In this document: positions 23,597-30,280 of the stretch, in pieces
Layout: every line of letters starts with the position of its first letter
Position numbering within the stretch: position 1 is the first letter of the stretch
NCBI GenBank assembly: GCA_002437945.1
Contig: DJSB01000018.1
Coordinates: 1 to 30,280 of the forward strand
Source: Christensenella sp. UBA6345
Lineage (GTDB): Bacteria; Bacillota; Clostridia; Christensenellales; UBA1242
Reading direction: 5' to 3'
DNA length: 30,280 nt
Notes under the pieces: model-generated
Told to the model about the DNA's origin: nothing
Database searches by the model: none
What the model saw: only the letters and a program-made list of their open reading frames with translations
Position numbers and translations under genes: made by a program

Positions 23597-24916
23597 TTAT
23601 ACTGTAACAAGCAATGTTTTAATTTTTTCAATCACTTCTTTTGCCATACTTTCATCGCCTTCAACCATTATTCTAATTACACTTTCAGTTCCGCTAGGTC
23701 TTACCACTATACGCATATCCTGATAGTGTTTTTGAATATGTGCAATATCTTTTTTTAACTTTAAATTTACATCAAATCCATGCCTAAATTCATCTGTTAC
23801 TTTAACATTAACCGTGGTTTGTTTTACCTTTGTTAAATGCAAAAGGAGTTCGGACAAGTCAATATTTTCTGTAATAACTATTTTAAGCAAAAATAAAGCA
23901 TTAAGTAATGCATCGCAAGTAGTGTTAAGACTGGATACACATATATGCCCGCTACTTTCTCCACCTAATACATAATTGTTTTGCATCATTTTTTCAATAA
24001 CGTTTCGATCTCCTACATCAGTACGTACAAGATTGACGCCCAATTTTTTAAAACTTTCTTCAGTCCCTTTATTGGTCATTATTGTACCTACTACAGTTAG
24101 CGAATTAAGTTTATTATTGTTAAGCATATACCCGCCCAACACAAATAGTATATCATCGCCATTAAGCACTCTACCATCTTTAAGCACAACTATTAATCTA
24201 TCTGCATCTCCATCAAATGCAAAACCAAATTCGCATTGGTGCAACATAACTTCATACTTTAATTTATTAACATTAAGTGCTCCACAATTAACATTAATCA
24301 TTTCGCCCTTTGGCTGGTTGTTAATTATTACTACATTAGCATTAAGTTTTTTAAATACTTTTTCTGCCAATAGATAATTTGAACCATATGCAGTATCTAC
24401 GGCGATATTAATACCTTTTAAATCACAGCCAACTTCTTTACATAAGAAATTAACATATTTTTCAACCAAATTGCTAGATTCAATTATCTTCCCTTTATTA
24501 GCAGTAGGTTTATAATTACCATCTATGTATTTTTCGATTTCTTTCTCATCATTGGTACAAAACTTATAACCCAAATTATTAATAAGTTTAATACCATTCA
24601 TATTGGGAGCATTATGTGACGCAGTAATCATAACTCCCGCGCCCACATCAAGTTTACTACTTAAATACGAAACACACCCAGTAGGCACTATACCTATTAT
24701 TTTACTATCTACCCCATAATCACTTAATCCACAAGCCACAGCATACGTTAACAAGTCGCCACTTATTCTTGTATCTTTGCCTATGATAACACTAGGCGAT
24801 TTTTTATGTTTTTTAATATATATCGCCAGACTTTTACCTACATTGTATGCCAAAAAGAAATTAAGGTTGTTATTAACTACTCCCCTTATGCCGTCAGTTC
24901 CAAAATATTTTAACAT
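23597..24916 (-). CDS. glmM: Phosphoglucosamine mutase
   Basis: GlmM converts glucosamine-6-phosphate to glucosamine-1-phosphate for UDP-GlcNAc and peptidoglycan synthesis. The 439-aa protein begins YFGTDGIRG, as the family does. The phosphoserine loop is MITASHN, with Ser100 as the phosphorylated residue. Metal-binding FDGDADR and the sugar-binding GGESSGH loop follow, and the phosphate-binding RPSGTESVIRIMVEG is at the C-terminus. The usual ASHNP is ASHNA here, a mild variant. AAGGAG precedes the ATG. The trxB terminator upstream implies its own promoter at about 24920-24970, though none is clear. Confidence 0.96.
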   Translation of the reverse strand: MLKYFGTDGIRGVVNNNLNFFLAYNVGKSLAIYIKKHKKSPSVIIGKDTRISGDLLTYAVACGLSDYGVDSKIIGIVPTGCVSYLSSKLDVGAGVMITASHNAPNMNGIKLINNLGYKFCTNDEKEIEKYIDGNYKPTANKGKIIESSNLVEKYVNFLCKEVGCDLKGINIAVDTAYGSNYLLAEKVFKKLNANVVIINNQPKGEMINVNCGALNVNKLKYEVMLHQCEFGFAFDGDADRLIVVLKDGRVLNGDDILFVLGGYMLNNNKLNSLTVVGTIMTNKGTEESFKKLGVNLVRTDVGDRNVIEKMMQNNYVLGGESSGHICVSSLNTTCDALLNALFLLKIVITENIDLSELLLHLTKVKQTTVNVKVTDEFRHGFDVNLKLKKDIAHIQKHYQDMRIVVRPSGTESVIRIMVEGDESMAKEVIEKIKTLLVTV

Positions 24917-24970
24917 ATATCACTCCTTATTAATCTTTATTGATATATGCTAAACAAGTTATTTTTCGTG

Positions 24971-25004
24971 AAAAAAAGACATTATTTACATCAAATAATG
25001 TCTT
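24971..25004 (-). terminator. Terminator of the trxB cluster
   Basis: A 12-bp stem (AAGACATTATTT 24976-24987 with AAATAATGTCTT 24993-25004), 5-base loop and T run on the minus strand. Confidence 0.92.
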
Positions 25005-25017
25005 AATATATAATATG

Positions 25018-25941
25018 TTATTTATTTTTATTAATAAATTTATTAGCATTAGTAGCAGCAACAGCACCATCTGCACAAGCAGTAACAATTTGACGCAACT
25101 GTTTAACTCTAACATCACCACAAGCAAATACACCTGCTTGATTAGTTTCGAGATTTTCATCAGTAGCAATATATCCATTTTCATCAAGATGAATACTACT
25201 TCTTACCATATCAGTATCTGGTGCACGTCCTACCGATACAAATAATGCATCACAGTCTATACTATACTCGCCACCATCAAGCATAAATTTAACACCTGTA
25301 ACATGGTCTTTACCTTTCACTTCTGTAACAGCAGTATTATACACTACTCTAATATTTTTATTATTTTTAATCTGATTATCTAGTACTTTAATATCTTCTT
25401 CCGAACAAGCAAAATTAGGTAAGTTATTAAGAACAGTAACATTTTTACATATGTTACTTAAATACTCGGCATCTTCTATTGCACTAATACCACTACCAAC
25501 TACTACTACATCTTTGTCCTTATATGAAGCACCATCGCATATAGCACAATAACATATGCCCCTTCCTATTAATTCGGCTTCTCCTTCAGCACCAATAGTT
25601 CTGGCTTTAGCACCCATACTTAATATAACGGTACTAGCAATAATTTCTTTATCTTCTACAACAATAAAGTTATTCATAGGTGCAAAATCCATCTTTTTAA
25701 TATCACCATATAAAGTTACTGCACCTAAAGTTGTGGCTTGCTCATGCATCTTCATAGTTAAATCTGTACCACTTATCGAATTAAATCCTGGGTAGTTATT
25801 AATTTCATAAGATAGACTTGCTTGTCCACCAATAACATTGTTTTCTATAATAACTACATTTAGCCCACTACGTTGAGCATAAATAGCAGCAGTCAATCCA
25901 CCTGGACCTGCACCAATAACAGCAATATCAAATTTATTCAT
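25018..25941 (-). CDS. trxB: Thioredoxin reductase
   Basis: TrxB uses NADPH and FAD to reduce thioredoxin. The protein is 307 aa from the chosen start. The FAD motif GAGPGGLTAAIYA is at 10-22, the redox-active pair CAIC at 132-135 is followed by DG, the NADPH motif GSGISAIEDAEYL at 149-161, and FACGDVR near the end, with the usual QIVTACADGAVAA helix. An upstream in-frame ATG (25960-25962) lacks a ribosome site, while AAGGAAG precedes the ATG at 25939-25941. It ends the four-gene cluster 66 nt after the YcxB-like gene, which may leave room for a separate promoter. Confidence 0.96.
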   Translation of the reverse strand: MNKFDIAVIGAGPGGLTAAIYAQRSGLNVVIIENNVIGGQASLSYEINNYPGFNSISGTDLTMKMHEQATTLGAVTLYGDIKKMDFAPMNNFIVVEDKEIIASTVILSMGAKARTIGAEGEAELIGRGICYCAICDGASYKDKDVVVVGSGISAIEDAEYLSNICKNVTVLNNLPNFACSEEDIKVLDNQIKNNKNIRVVYNTAVTEVKGKDHVTGVKFMLDGGEYSIDCDALFVSVGRAPDTDMVRSSIHLDENGYIATDENLETNQAGVFACGDVRVKQLRQIVTACADGAVAATNANKFINKNK

Positions 25942-26007
25942 TGTATTACTTCCTTTTTCCATTTATATTTACATATTAAGTATATCAAAAAGCAAAAAAT
26001 ATTCAAA

Positions 26008-26517
26008 CTAATGTGACTTATTTTTACTTTTTTGCACAATGTATCTATTACCCATTTTGTCCATAACAAATTGTCTATACTCATCATATTTATCATCTAA
26101 TCGCATAATCAAAGCATCTTTACTTGTAGGACAAATTACAAGACATATGTCTTGCTCGATTATTTGAAAAATGTTTTCATAATTAAAACTCTGTGTAGTA
26201 ACCGCACCATCAACTTTACTTGTAATAGTAAGATTGTTGCTAAATTGATATTCAATAGTTATCTGTCTATTGCTTAAATTCTTTTTCATAGTATGTTTTA
26301 ATAATTTACCACTAAAACCTATAAAAACCACAATAGTAATTACTCCAACAACCGCTAAACATATAGCAATAGTGTATTTTTTTAAAGCCAAACTAACACC
26401 CGCCAAAATAAATAATACTACTGCAAATATAGTCGAAACTATACGAGTCTGTTTAAGCATACCCCTTTGGCTTATCATAATAAGTTCCAAGTCATAAAAT
26501 GTAGTATTTTTATACAT
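26008..26517 (-). CDS. Membrane protein with YcxB-like domain
   Basis: A 169-aa protein with two adjacent transmembrane helices (about residues 26-46 and 49-70). A cytosolic beta-rich domain follows (QITIEYQFSNNLTITSKVDGAVTTQSFNYENI, about 84-115, then DICLVICPTSKDALIMRLDD). The layout and the Y-x-x-I segment resemble YcxB/YokE-type PH-like domain proteins, whose function is unknown. TAAGGAG overlaps the stop of the flavoprotein gene 2 nt upstream, so it is translationally coupled. Identity beyond the fold is uncertain. Confidence 0.75.
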   Translation of the reverse strand: MYKNTTFYDLELIMISQRGMLKQTRIVSTIFAVVLFILAGVSLALKKYTIAICLAVVGVITIVVFIGFSGKLLKHTMKKNLSNRQITIEYQFSNNLTITSKVDGAVTTQSFNYENIFQIIEQDICLVICPTSKDALIMRLDDKYDEYRQFVMDKMGNRYIVQKSKNKSH

Positions 26518-26519
26518 TG

Positions 26520-27740
26520 TTAACTCCTTAATTTTTGTTTAATATCATCAGCGCATGCCACAGCAGTAGAAAAAGCAATCTGCAGATTAAATCCACCACT
26601 AAAAGCGTCTACATCAATAACTTCTCCTATAAAGTATAGATTGGGAATAGATTTACATTCCATAGTATGTGGATTAAGTTGTTTTACATCTACTCCGCCC
26701 CTAGTAATAGTTGCCCTTTCTATATTATCAAAATTATCAATTGTAAAACTATAATTCTTTAATATGTCGGCAATATGCATAACCATAGCATTGCTTACAC
26801 AAGCACATTGAACTTGTTCATCAATATTTAATCTATTAAGCATATCTTTAGCAATTTTTAATGTAACAAAACTATTAATCAAATGTATTATATACTTTTT
26901 AGGATTATCTTTAATATATTCTTTAATTTTGGTTCTAACATCTTCACTACTTAATTCACTGCAAAAATCCAAAGCAAATATATCTTTATTAATACTCGAT
27001 TCTTGAATAATAGAAGTTAGTTTGAAAACTGCTGGTCCAGAAACTCCAAAAGATGTAAATAATCCATCTCCATAGATATAATTTTTAAGTTTGGAATTCT
27101 TGTAATATTTTAACAAACAACTAAAAGGTGTGCCTTCTAAATTAGGATTAATATTATCAAGTCTTATAGCACATAAACTTGGACGAGTTAATGTAACATC
27201 AAGTCCTAAACTTTTTGCCAACTTTAAACCATCTCCACTACTTCCAGTAGTAGGATAACTTAAGCCACCAGTGGCAATAACAACAATGTCAAATATGTAT
27301 CGTTTATCAAGAGTATTAACTATAAATTGATTATTGTCTTGTATTATATCAGTCACTTCAGCATTAGTAACAAGATTAATATTATTGATATGGCTATCTA
27401 AAAATTCTTTTACTGTTCTTGAGCGATTGCTGATGGGGAAAATGCGAAAATTATCTTCTGCTTTTGTGGCAAGACCATTATTGTTAAGATAATCCGCCAT
27501 ATCACTAGGACTAAAATTATATATAGCGCTATACATAAATTTAGAATTATGAGCAATATTTTTTACAAACTCTTCTGGTTCGCATAAATTGGTTATATTA
27601 CATCTACCATTACCTGTAATTAAAAGTTTGTTTAATGTAGACTGTGTTTTTTCTAAAATGGTTATATGAGCATCTGCATTATTAAGCATATTGCCTAGCA
27701 TTATACCGCTTGCTCCACCACCAATAATACCTATTCTCAT
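26520..27740 (-). CDS. HI0933/YhiN-family FAD-dependent oxidoreductase (BaiN-like)
   Basis: The 406-aa flavoprotein has the dinucleotide motif GIIGGGASGIMLGNML at the N-terminus and ITGNGRCNITNL near 42-53, a family hallmark. VIATGGLSYPTTGSSGDGL lies mid-chain, and the C-terminal FIGEVIDVDAFSGGFNLQIA loop binds FAD. Members have been linked to bile-acid intermediate reduction (BaiN/RdsA), but most are uncharacterised housekeeping proteins. The start lies 2 nt after the nucleoside phosphorylase stop and has only a distant AAAGGG, so translation is probably coupled. Family is secure; substrate is unknown. Confidence 0.93.
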   Translation of the reverse strand: MRIGIIGGGASGIMLGNMLNNADAHITILEKTQSTLNKLLITGNGRCNITNLCEPEEFVKNIAHNSKFMYSAIYNFSPSDMADYLNNNGLATKAEDNFRIFPISNRSRTVKEFLDSHINNINLVTNAEVTDIIQDNNQFIVNTLDKRYIFDIVVIATGGLSYPTTGSSGDGLKLAKSLGLDVTLTRPSLCAIRLDNINPNLEGTPFSCLLKYYKNSKLKNYIYGDGLFTSFGVSGPAVFKLTSIIQESSINKDIFALDFCSELSSEDVRTKIKEYIKDNPKKYIIHLINSFVTLKIAKDMLNRLNIDEQVQCACVSNAMVMHIADILKNYSFTIDNFDNIERATITRGGVDVKQLNPHTMECKSIPNLYFIGEVIDVDAFSGGFNLQIAFSTAVACADDIKQKLRS

Positions 27741-27742
27741 AA

Positions 27743-28519
27743 TTATTTTTTGCCCTTTTGTTTATATAATTGAACAGCACATTGTAAACCTAAAGGTATC
27801 ATTTTTGCTTTCTGATTAATATCTCCGCCAATTAAACTTCTAGGGTCATATACTTCTTGACTTAAATTGTCCGCAGCATAAAACAATTGAGCAAAATTAA
27901 CATTTCTATATTGCGAAACAACCGCCATTGCCGAACATTCCATATCTACAGTAATAGCCCCTAAAGCCATACGCTGGTTAACTTTATCTCTAGTTTCTCT
28001 AAATATAGCATCAGTAGTCCATGTTGCTCCTTTAATATAATGTAAACCCAATTGCTTTACAACATTTTCTACTATGTCAACGCATTCCTTGTCTAAATCT
28101 ACTATATCACTTGGCAAAGCATAATGATAACTAGTACCTTCATCTCTAATCGCTTTCGTAGGTATAATAATACTATAGTCCCCTATATCACTTAAACAAC
28201 CACAACAACCGACTAAAACAATATTTTCTATACCCATAGCAACAATTTCTTCAAAGTTGCCTACACATGCTGGTGCACCTACTGGGGATTGATATACAGC
28301 AACATCAACTCCATCAATAGTAACTTTATATATGTAAAAAGTCATAGTAGCATTGGATATAGAACCAATAACTTCTGGATTGTATATGCGTAAAAATTCT
28401 TCCATCACACTTTTAGAAAAGAATGAAACACAAGTTTTTGGGAAATCAGGTATTTTATTATGAAACTCCCATGGATTAAGTACAGCCTTTTCATTACTAT
28501 CAAATTCTTCTAAAATCAT
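27743..28519 (-). CDS. Nucleoside phosphorylase (PNP/UDP family, uridine-phosphorylase-like)
   Basis: The 258-aa enzyme is expected to cleave nucleosides with phosphate in salvage. Phosphate- and ribose-site segments are VGCCGCLSDIGDYSIIIPT and RDEGTSYHYALPS. The TWTTDAIFRET segment and the ribose-binding MECSAMA (Glu in VDMECSA) complete the fold. DEGTSYHY is common in clostridial uridine phosphorylase-like proteins, but purine preference cannot be excluded. GGAG lies 8 nt before the ATG. It is the first gene of the cluster that runs through the flavoprotein to the YcxB-like gene and trxB. Confidence 0.9.
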   Translation of the reverse strand: MILEEFDSNEKAVLNPWEFHNKIPDFPKTCVSFFSKSVMEEFLRIYNPEVIGSISNATMTFYIYKVTIDGVDVAVYQSPVGAPACVGNFEEIVAMGIENIVLVGCCGCLSDIGDYSIIIPTKAIRDEGTSYHYALPSDIVDLDKECVDIVENVVKQLGLHYIKGATWTTDAIFRETRDKVNQRMALGAITVDMECSAMAVVSQYRNVNFAQLFYAADNLSQEVYDPRSLIGGDINQKAKMIPLGLQCAVQLYKQKGKK

Positions 28520-28736
28520 ATTTAAAACTCCATTAATCTTAATACAATTAATATATCAAATATTCAAAAGTATATAAAGCAAATTTAGATTAAATTAATA
28601 ATCAAGTTACTATAATTAATAGTAATAATTTAATCCTGTACCAATTAATCCGTGAATAATAAATAAAAATAATCAACTTAAAATATAAAAGATAAGATAC
28701 ATATTTATGAGTACCATAAAAATAAAAAAAGACATA
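28520..28736. other. Divergent intergenic region with a small palindrome
   Basis: The divergent gap between the phosphorylase and Nudix genes holds no gene. A palindrome TTACTAT-AATTA-ATAGTAA (28607-28625) with TAAATTA/TAATTTA flanks could be an operator or a weak hairpin. A weak phosphorylase promoter may lie near 28535-28570. Confidence 0.35.
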
Positions 28737-28765
28737 TTGACTTTTTTATGTATATATGGTATATT
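28737..28765 (+). promoter_or_regulatory. Promoter of the Nudix gene
   Basis: TTGACT (28737-28742), 17-bp spacer, TATATT (28760-28765). The start near 28773 gives a leader of about 188 nt, long for a housekeeping gene here. Confidence 0.65.
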
Positions 28766-28772
28766 ATATATA

Positions 28773-28960
28773 GCATTAAATTCGACCATTCCGTAATGTT
28801 TTATTTCGGAGATTGTTTAAAAAACTTTCTTTAGAATGGCAAAAAATACTAACAAAATTAATTTAGTTGTTGTTAATATTGTTTGTCAAAATAAGGAGGT
28901 TTTATTTTTTTATTTAAACAACTAAAAAATATATAAAACAATTAATTAGGAGTAAATTTT
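28773..28960 (+). promoter_or_regulatory. Long structured 5' leader of the Nudix gene, unknown class
   Basis: Visible pairing: CCATTC (28786-28791) with GAATGG (28834-28839), enclosing a CCG/CGG helix; TTTAGTTGTT (28862-28871) with AACAACTAAA (28917-28926), a perfect 10-bp stem. Within the latter, AAAATAA/TTATTTT (28888-28908) forms an AU-rich hairpin with a T run, resembling a weak terminator. Its loop contains AAGGAGGT, a perfect Shine-Dalgarno with no start codon. The real ribosome site (AGGAG) lies just before the ATG. It matches no riboswitch class I can recall. Confidence 0.5.
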
Positions 28961-29491
28961 ATGGAACAATTAAAAGTATTAAATACAACATTAGTATTAA
29001 TTAGAAAAGATAATAAGGTGCTACTTGCAGAGAAAAAACGTGGTTTTGCAAAAGGTACATACAATGGAATTGGTGGTAAACAAGATCCCGGTGAAACTAT
29101 AGATCAAGCAATGGTTAGAGAAACACAGGAAGAGATTAATGTTACACCAACTAAATATGAACAAGTAGGTTTAATCAATTTTGATACTTGGTACAAGGGC
29201 GAACATGTAGATTTAAACTTAAACATTTATACTTGCGATGAGTACGAAGGTACAATTACAGAAACAGAAGAAATGATACCAGAATGGTTTGATATAGATA
29301 AAGTGCCATTTGATCGTATGCTACCAGATGATGTTAAGTGGTTCCCTATTGTTATTAACGGTGGATGTGTGGCAGGAAAAGTAATATTGGAAGCAGACTT
29401 AAAAACTTGTACACAAAATATTTATGAAGTATCAAAAGAACAATTATTAAAAAATATTAATGATAAATACGGTAAAGGTTTAGAAAAATAA
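28961..29491 (+). CDS. Nudix hydrolase, MutT/MTH1-like (8-oxo-dGTP diphosphatase type)
   Basis: A 176-aa protein. The Nudix box spans residues 39-61 (GKQDPGE, then REtQEEiNV; the second glycine is Asn60). The preceding GFAKGTYNGIGG and the later segment from residues 106-124 (EMIPEWFDIDKVPFDRMLPDD) followed by VKWFP match human MTH1, which sanitises oxidised purine nucleotides. AGGAG precedes the ATG. Its unusual 188-nt leader and own promoter suggest regulated expression. A 20-residue C-terminal tail extends beyond the typical MTH1 length. Confidence 0.93.
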   Translation: MEQLKVLNTTLVLIRKDNKVLLAEKKRGFAKGTYNGIGGKQDPGETIDQAMVRETQEEINVTPTKYEQVGLINFDTWYKGEHVDLNLNIYTCDEYEGTITETEEMIPEWFDIDKVPFDRMLPDDVKWFPIVINGGCVAGKVILEADLKTCTQNIYEVSKEQLLKNINDKYGKGLEK

Positions 29492-29536
29492 TAACAATAA
29501 TAATTATAAAATTGTTGTTTTAAATATAAATAAAGT

Positions 29537-29567
29537 AAAAAGACATACATTAGTATGCCTTTTTTTT
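29537..29567 (+). terminator. Terminator of the Nudix gene
   Basis: A stem AAAAAG-CATAC pairing GTATG-CTTTTT with one A-C mismatch and loop ATTA, followed by a T run. Confidence 0.8.
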
Positions 29568-29596
29568 ATAAATAATTAAAAATATATGATTAGTAC

Positions 29597-29790
29597 AAAA
29601 AAAGTCTGTGTTATAATAAACTTTTATTTTTTAACCTAGTATGGGCGACTTGTTAAGAAAATAGTCCAGTGGACTGTTTTTAGTCAGCAAAACTTCGTTT
29701 TGCGGCAAGCCGGGAGCAACTTGTTTGCGGTCAGGCCGACAGGACGAACCGATGATTCGAGCCCGTGTCATAATACAAATTATATACAAC
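29597..29790. repeat. GC-rich palindromic island flanked by a 14-nt direct repeat
   Basis: The 14-nt sequence AAAAAAAGTCTGTG at 29597-29610 recurs at 29791-29804 as one arm of the tRNA-Asn terminator, so this region looks like an insertion next to, or a duplication of, that terminator. Inside are a near-perfect palindrome AGTCCA-G-TGGACT (29663-29675), a hairpin GCAAAAC-TTC-GTTTTGC (29687-29703) and a GC-rich tail to CGAGCCCG. No ORF. It is far more GC-rich than the window. Confidence 0.5.
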
Positions 29791-29819
29791 AAAAAAAGTC
29801 TGTGATAACACAGACTTTT
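29791..29819 (-). terminator. Terminator of tRNA-Asn
   Basis: An 11-bp stem (AAAAGTCTGTG 29794-29804 with CACAGACTTTT 29809-29819) and T run on the minus strand. Confidence 0.9.
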
Positions 29820-29822
29820 ATT

Positions 29823-29897
29823 TGGCTCCCCAAGTAGGGCTCGAACCTACAACCTACCGGTTAACAGCCGGTTGCTCCACCATTGAGCTATTGAGGA
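29823..29897 (-). tRNA. tRNA-Asn (GTT)
   Basis: A 75-nt tRNA with acceptor TCCTCAA/TTGGGGA, D-arm AGCTCAATGGTGGAGC, anticodon loop CTGTTAA (anticodon GTT), T-arm GTAGGTTCGAGCCCTAC, and an encoded 3' CCA. It is followed by a clear terminator and preceded by a consensus promoter. Confidence 0.98.
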
Positions 29898-29908
29898 ATA
29901 ACACTAGT

Positions 29909-29937
29909 ATTATATGCATATTGGAGTCAAAAGTCAA
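29909..29937 (-). promoter_or_regulatory. Promoter of tRNA-Asn
   Basis: TTGACT (29932-29937), 17-bp spacer and consensus TATAAT (29909-29914). Confidence 0.85.
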
Positions 29938-30280
29938 CACTTTTTTAAAAAAAATTTATAATTTTTTTGCAATTTTATTTATAACAGAATATCCCCTAAA
30001 TAAAGCCAAATAATTAATTAACAAATTATGAAATTTTTTATCATATAATAAAAAATAATAGAATATTAACTACAAAAATAAAGTTAAAAAGAAAATTGAA
30101 ATATGTATATATCAATAAGCAGATAAGTAATAGATATAAAAGTATATTAAGGGGTACAAAATATGCTTGATATATTAAGATATATAAAAGAGAGAGTAAA
30201 AAGAATAGAGTGAAAGGCGCAGAGTGAAAAAATAGAGTGAAAGGTATTGAAAGGAATAATAGAAGAAAAAGAGTAAAGGC
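29938..30280. other. AT-rich right edge with purine repeats; no convincing gene
   Basis: Most of this stretch is AT-rich filler. One 16-codon ORF (30163-30213; MLDILRYIKERVKRIE) has AAGGGG eight bases upstream, but it is too short to call. After it come repeats of AGAGTGAAA (30207-30243), which suggest the start of a purine-rich leader or repeat continuing beyond the window. Confidence 0.4.

Noticed and set aside
24917..24970. glmS-type ribozyme before glmM
   Set aside because: The gap is too short and lacks any recognisable ribozyme core; glmS itself is not here.
24930..25245. Short ORFs on both strands around the trxB end
   Set aside because: They overlap trxB and its terminator, and the translations are Leu/Ser-rich shadows.
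28773..28960. Known riboswitch or T-box in the Nudix leader
   Set aside because: The T-box motif, the preQ1 and purine cores, and the other riboswitch consensus sequences I can recall were not found.
29822..30013. 63-aa plus-strand ORF beginning MAPQVGLEPTTYRL
   Set aside because: It is the antisense reading of tRNA-Asn; GLEPTTYRLTAG-type products are a familiar false annotation over tRNA genes.

Overview
The window is about 30 kb of AT-rich DNA from a Gram-positive bacterium, most likely a Clostridia-like Bacillota. The evidence is AGGAGG-type ribosome binding sites, a large Firmicutes-type SRP RNA with an Alu domain, an HflX with the N-terminal extension seen in clostridia, a YwlE-type low-molecular-weight phosphatase beside rpiB, and strong TTGACA/TATAAT promoters. 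Nearly all genes lie on the minus strand. Only a 466-aa orphan (22149-23549) and a MutT/MTH1-type Nudix gene (28961-29491) lie on the plus strand. I saw no CRISPR array, phage module or intact transposon.

Layout from left to right: (1) 1-4950 holds hflX behind a helical-repeat membrane protein, a PepSY-like lipoprotein, and the three-gene set unknown / arginine-phosphatase-like / rpiB. (2) 4984-6042 is the rplM-rpsI ribosomal operon with a strong promoter and a possible L13 leader. (3) 6052-8762 is an uncharacterised three-gene island; two of its proteins share a C-terminal tail. (4) 8812-10681 is typA. (5) 10682-11435 is a gene-free stretch holding four palindromic intergenic repeats. (6) 11436-19258 holds a small anchored protein and then a five-gene surface operon: polytopic membrane protein, ABC ATPase, ABC permease, Ig-like (Big_2) protein, and Big_2 plus beta-helix lipoprotein. 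(7) 19323-21950 holds a HEPN-like/CBS protein, the SRP RNA, a DUF2726-like protein and ung. (8) 22064-25004 holds the 466-aa orphan convergent with glmM. (9) 24971-28519 is a nucleoside phosphorylase / flavoprotein / YcxB-like / trxB cluster. (10) 28737-30280 holds the Nudix gene with a long structured leader, a GC-rich palindromic island, tRNA-Asn, and an AT-rich end.

The most interesting signals are two guanine homopolymers at regulatory positions in a genome where such tracts are rare. A G8 run fills half of the 16-bp spacer between a consensus -35 and a good -10 in front of the surface operon, which is the classic architecture of a slipped-strand phase-variable promoter. A G9 run forms the whole ribosome binding site of hflX. 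Together they suggest that this organism may use poly-G tracts to vary expression of a surface/export system and of a ribosome-associated GTPase. Other unexplained items are the Nudix leader RNA with an orphan perfect Shine-Dalgarno, the duplicated C-terminal tail, a transcript predicted to start at the AUG, and a terminator-like hairpin that covers a ribosome binding site.

All product calls come from reading motifs by eye. No database search was run.
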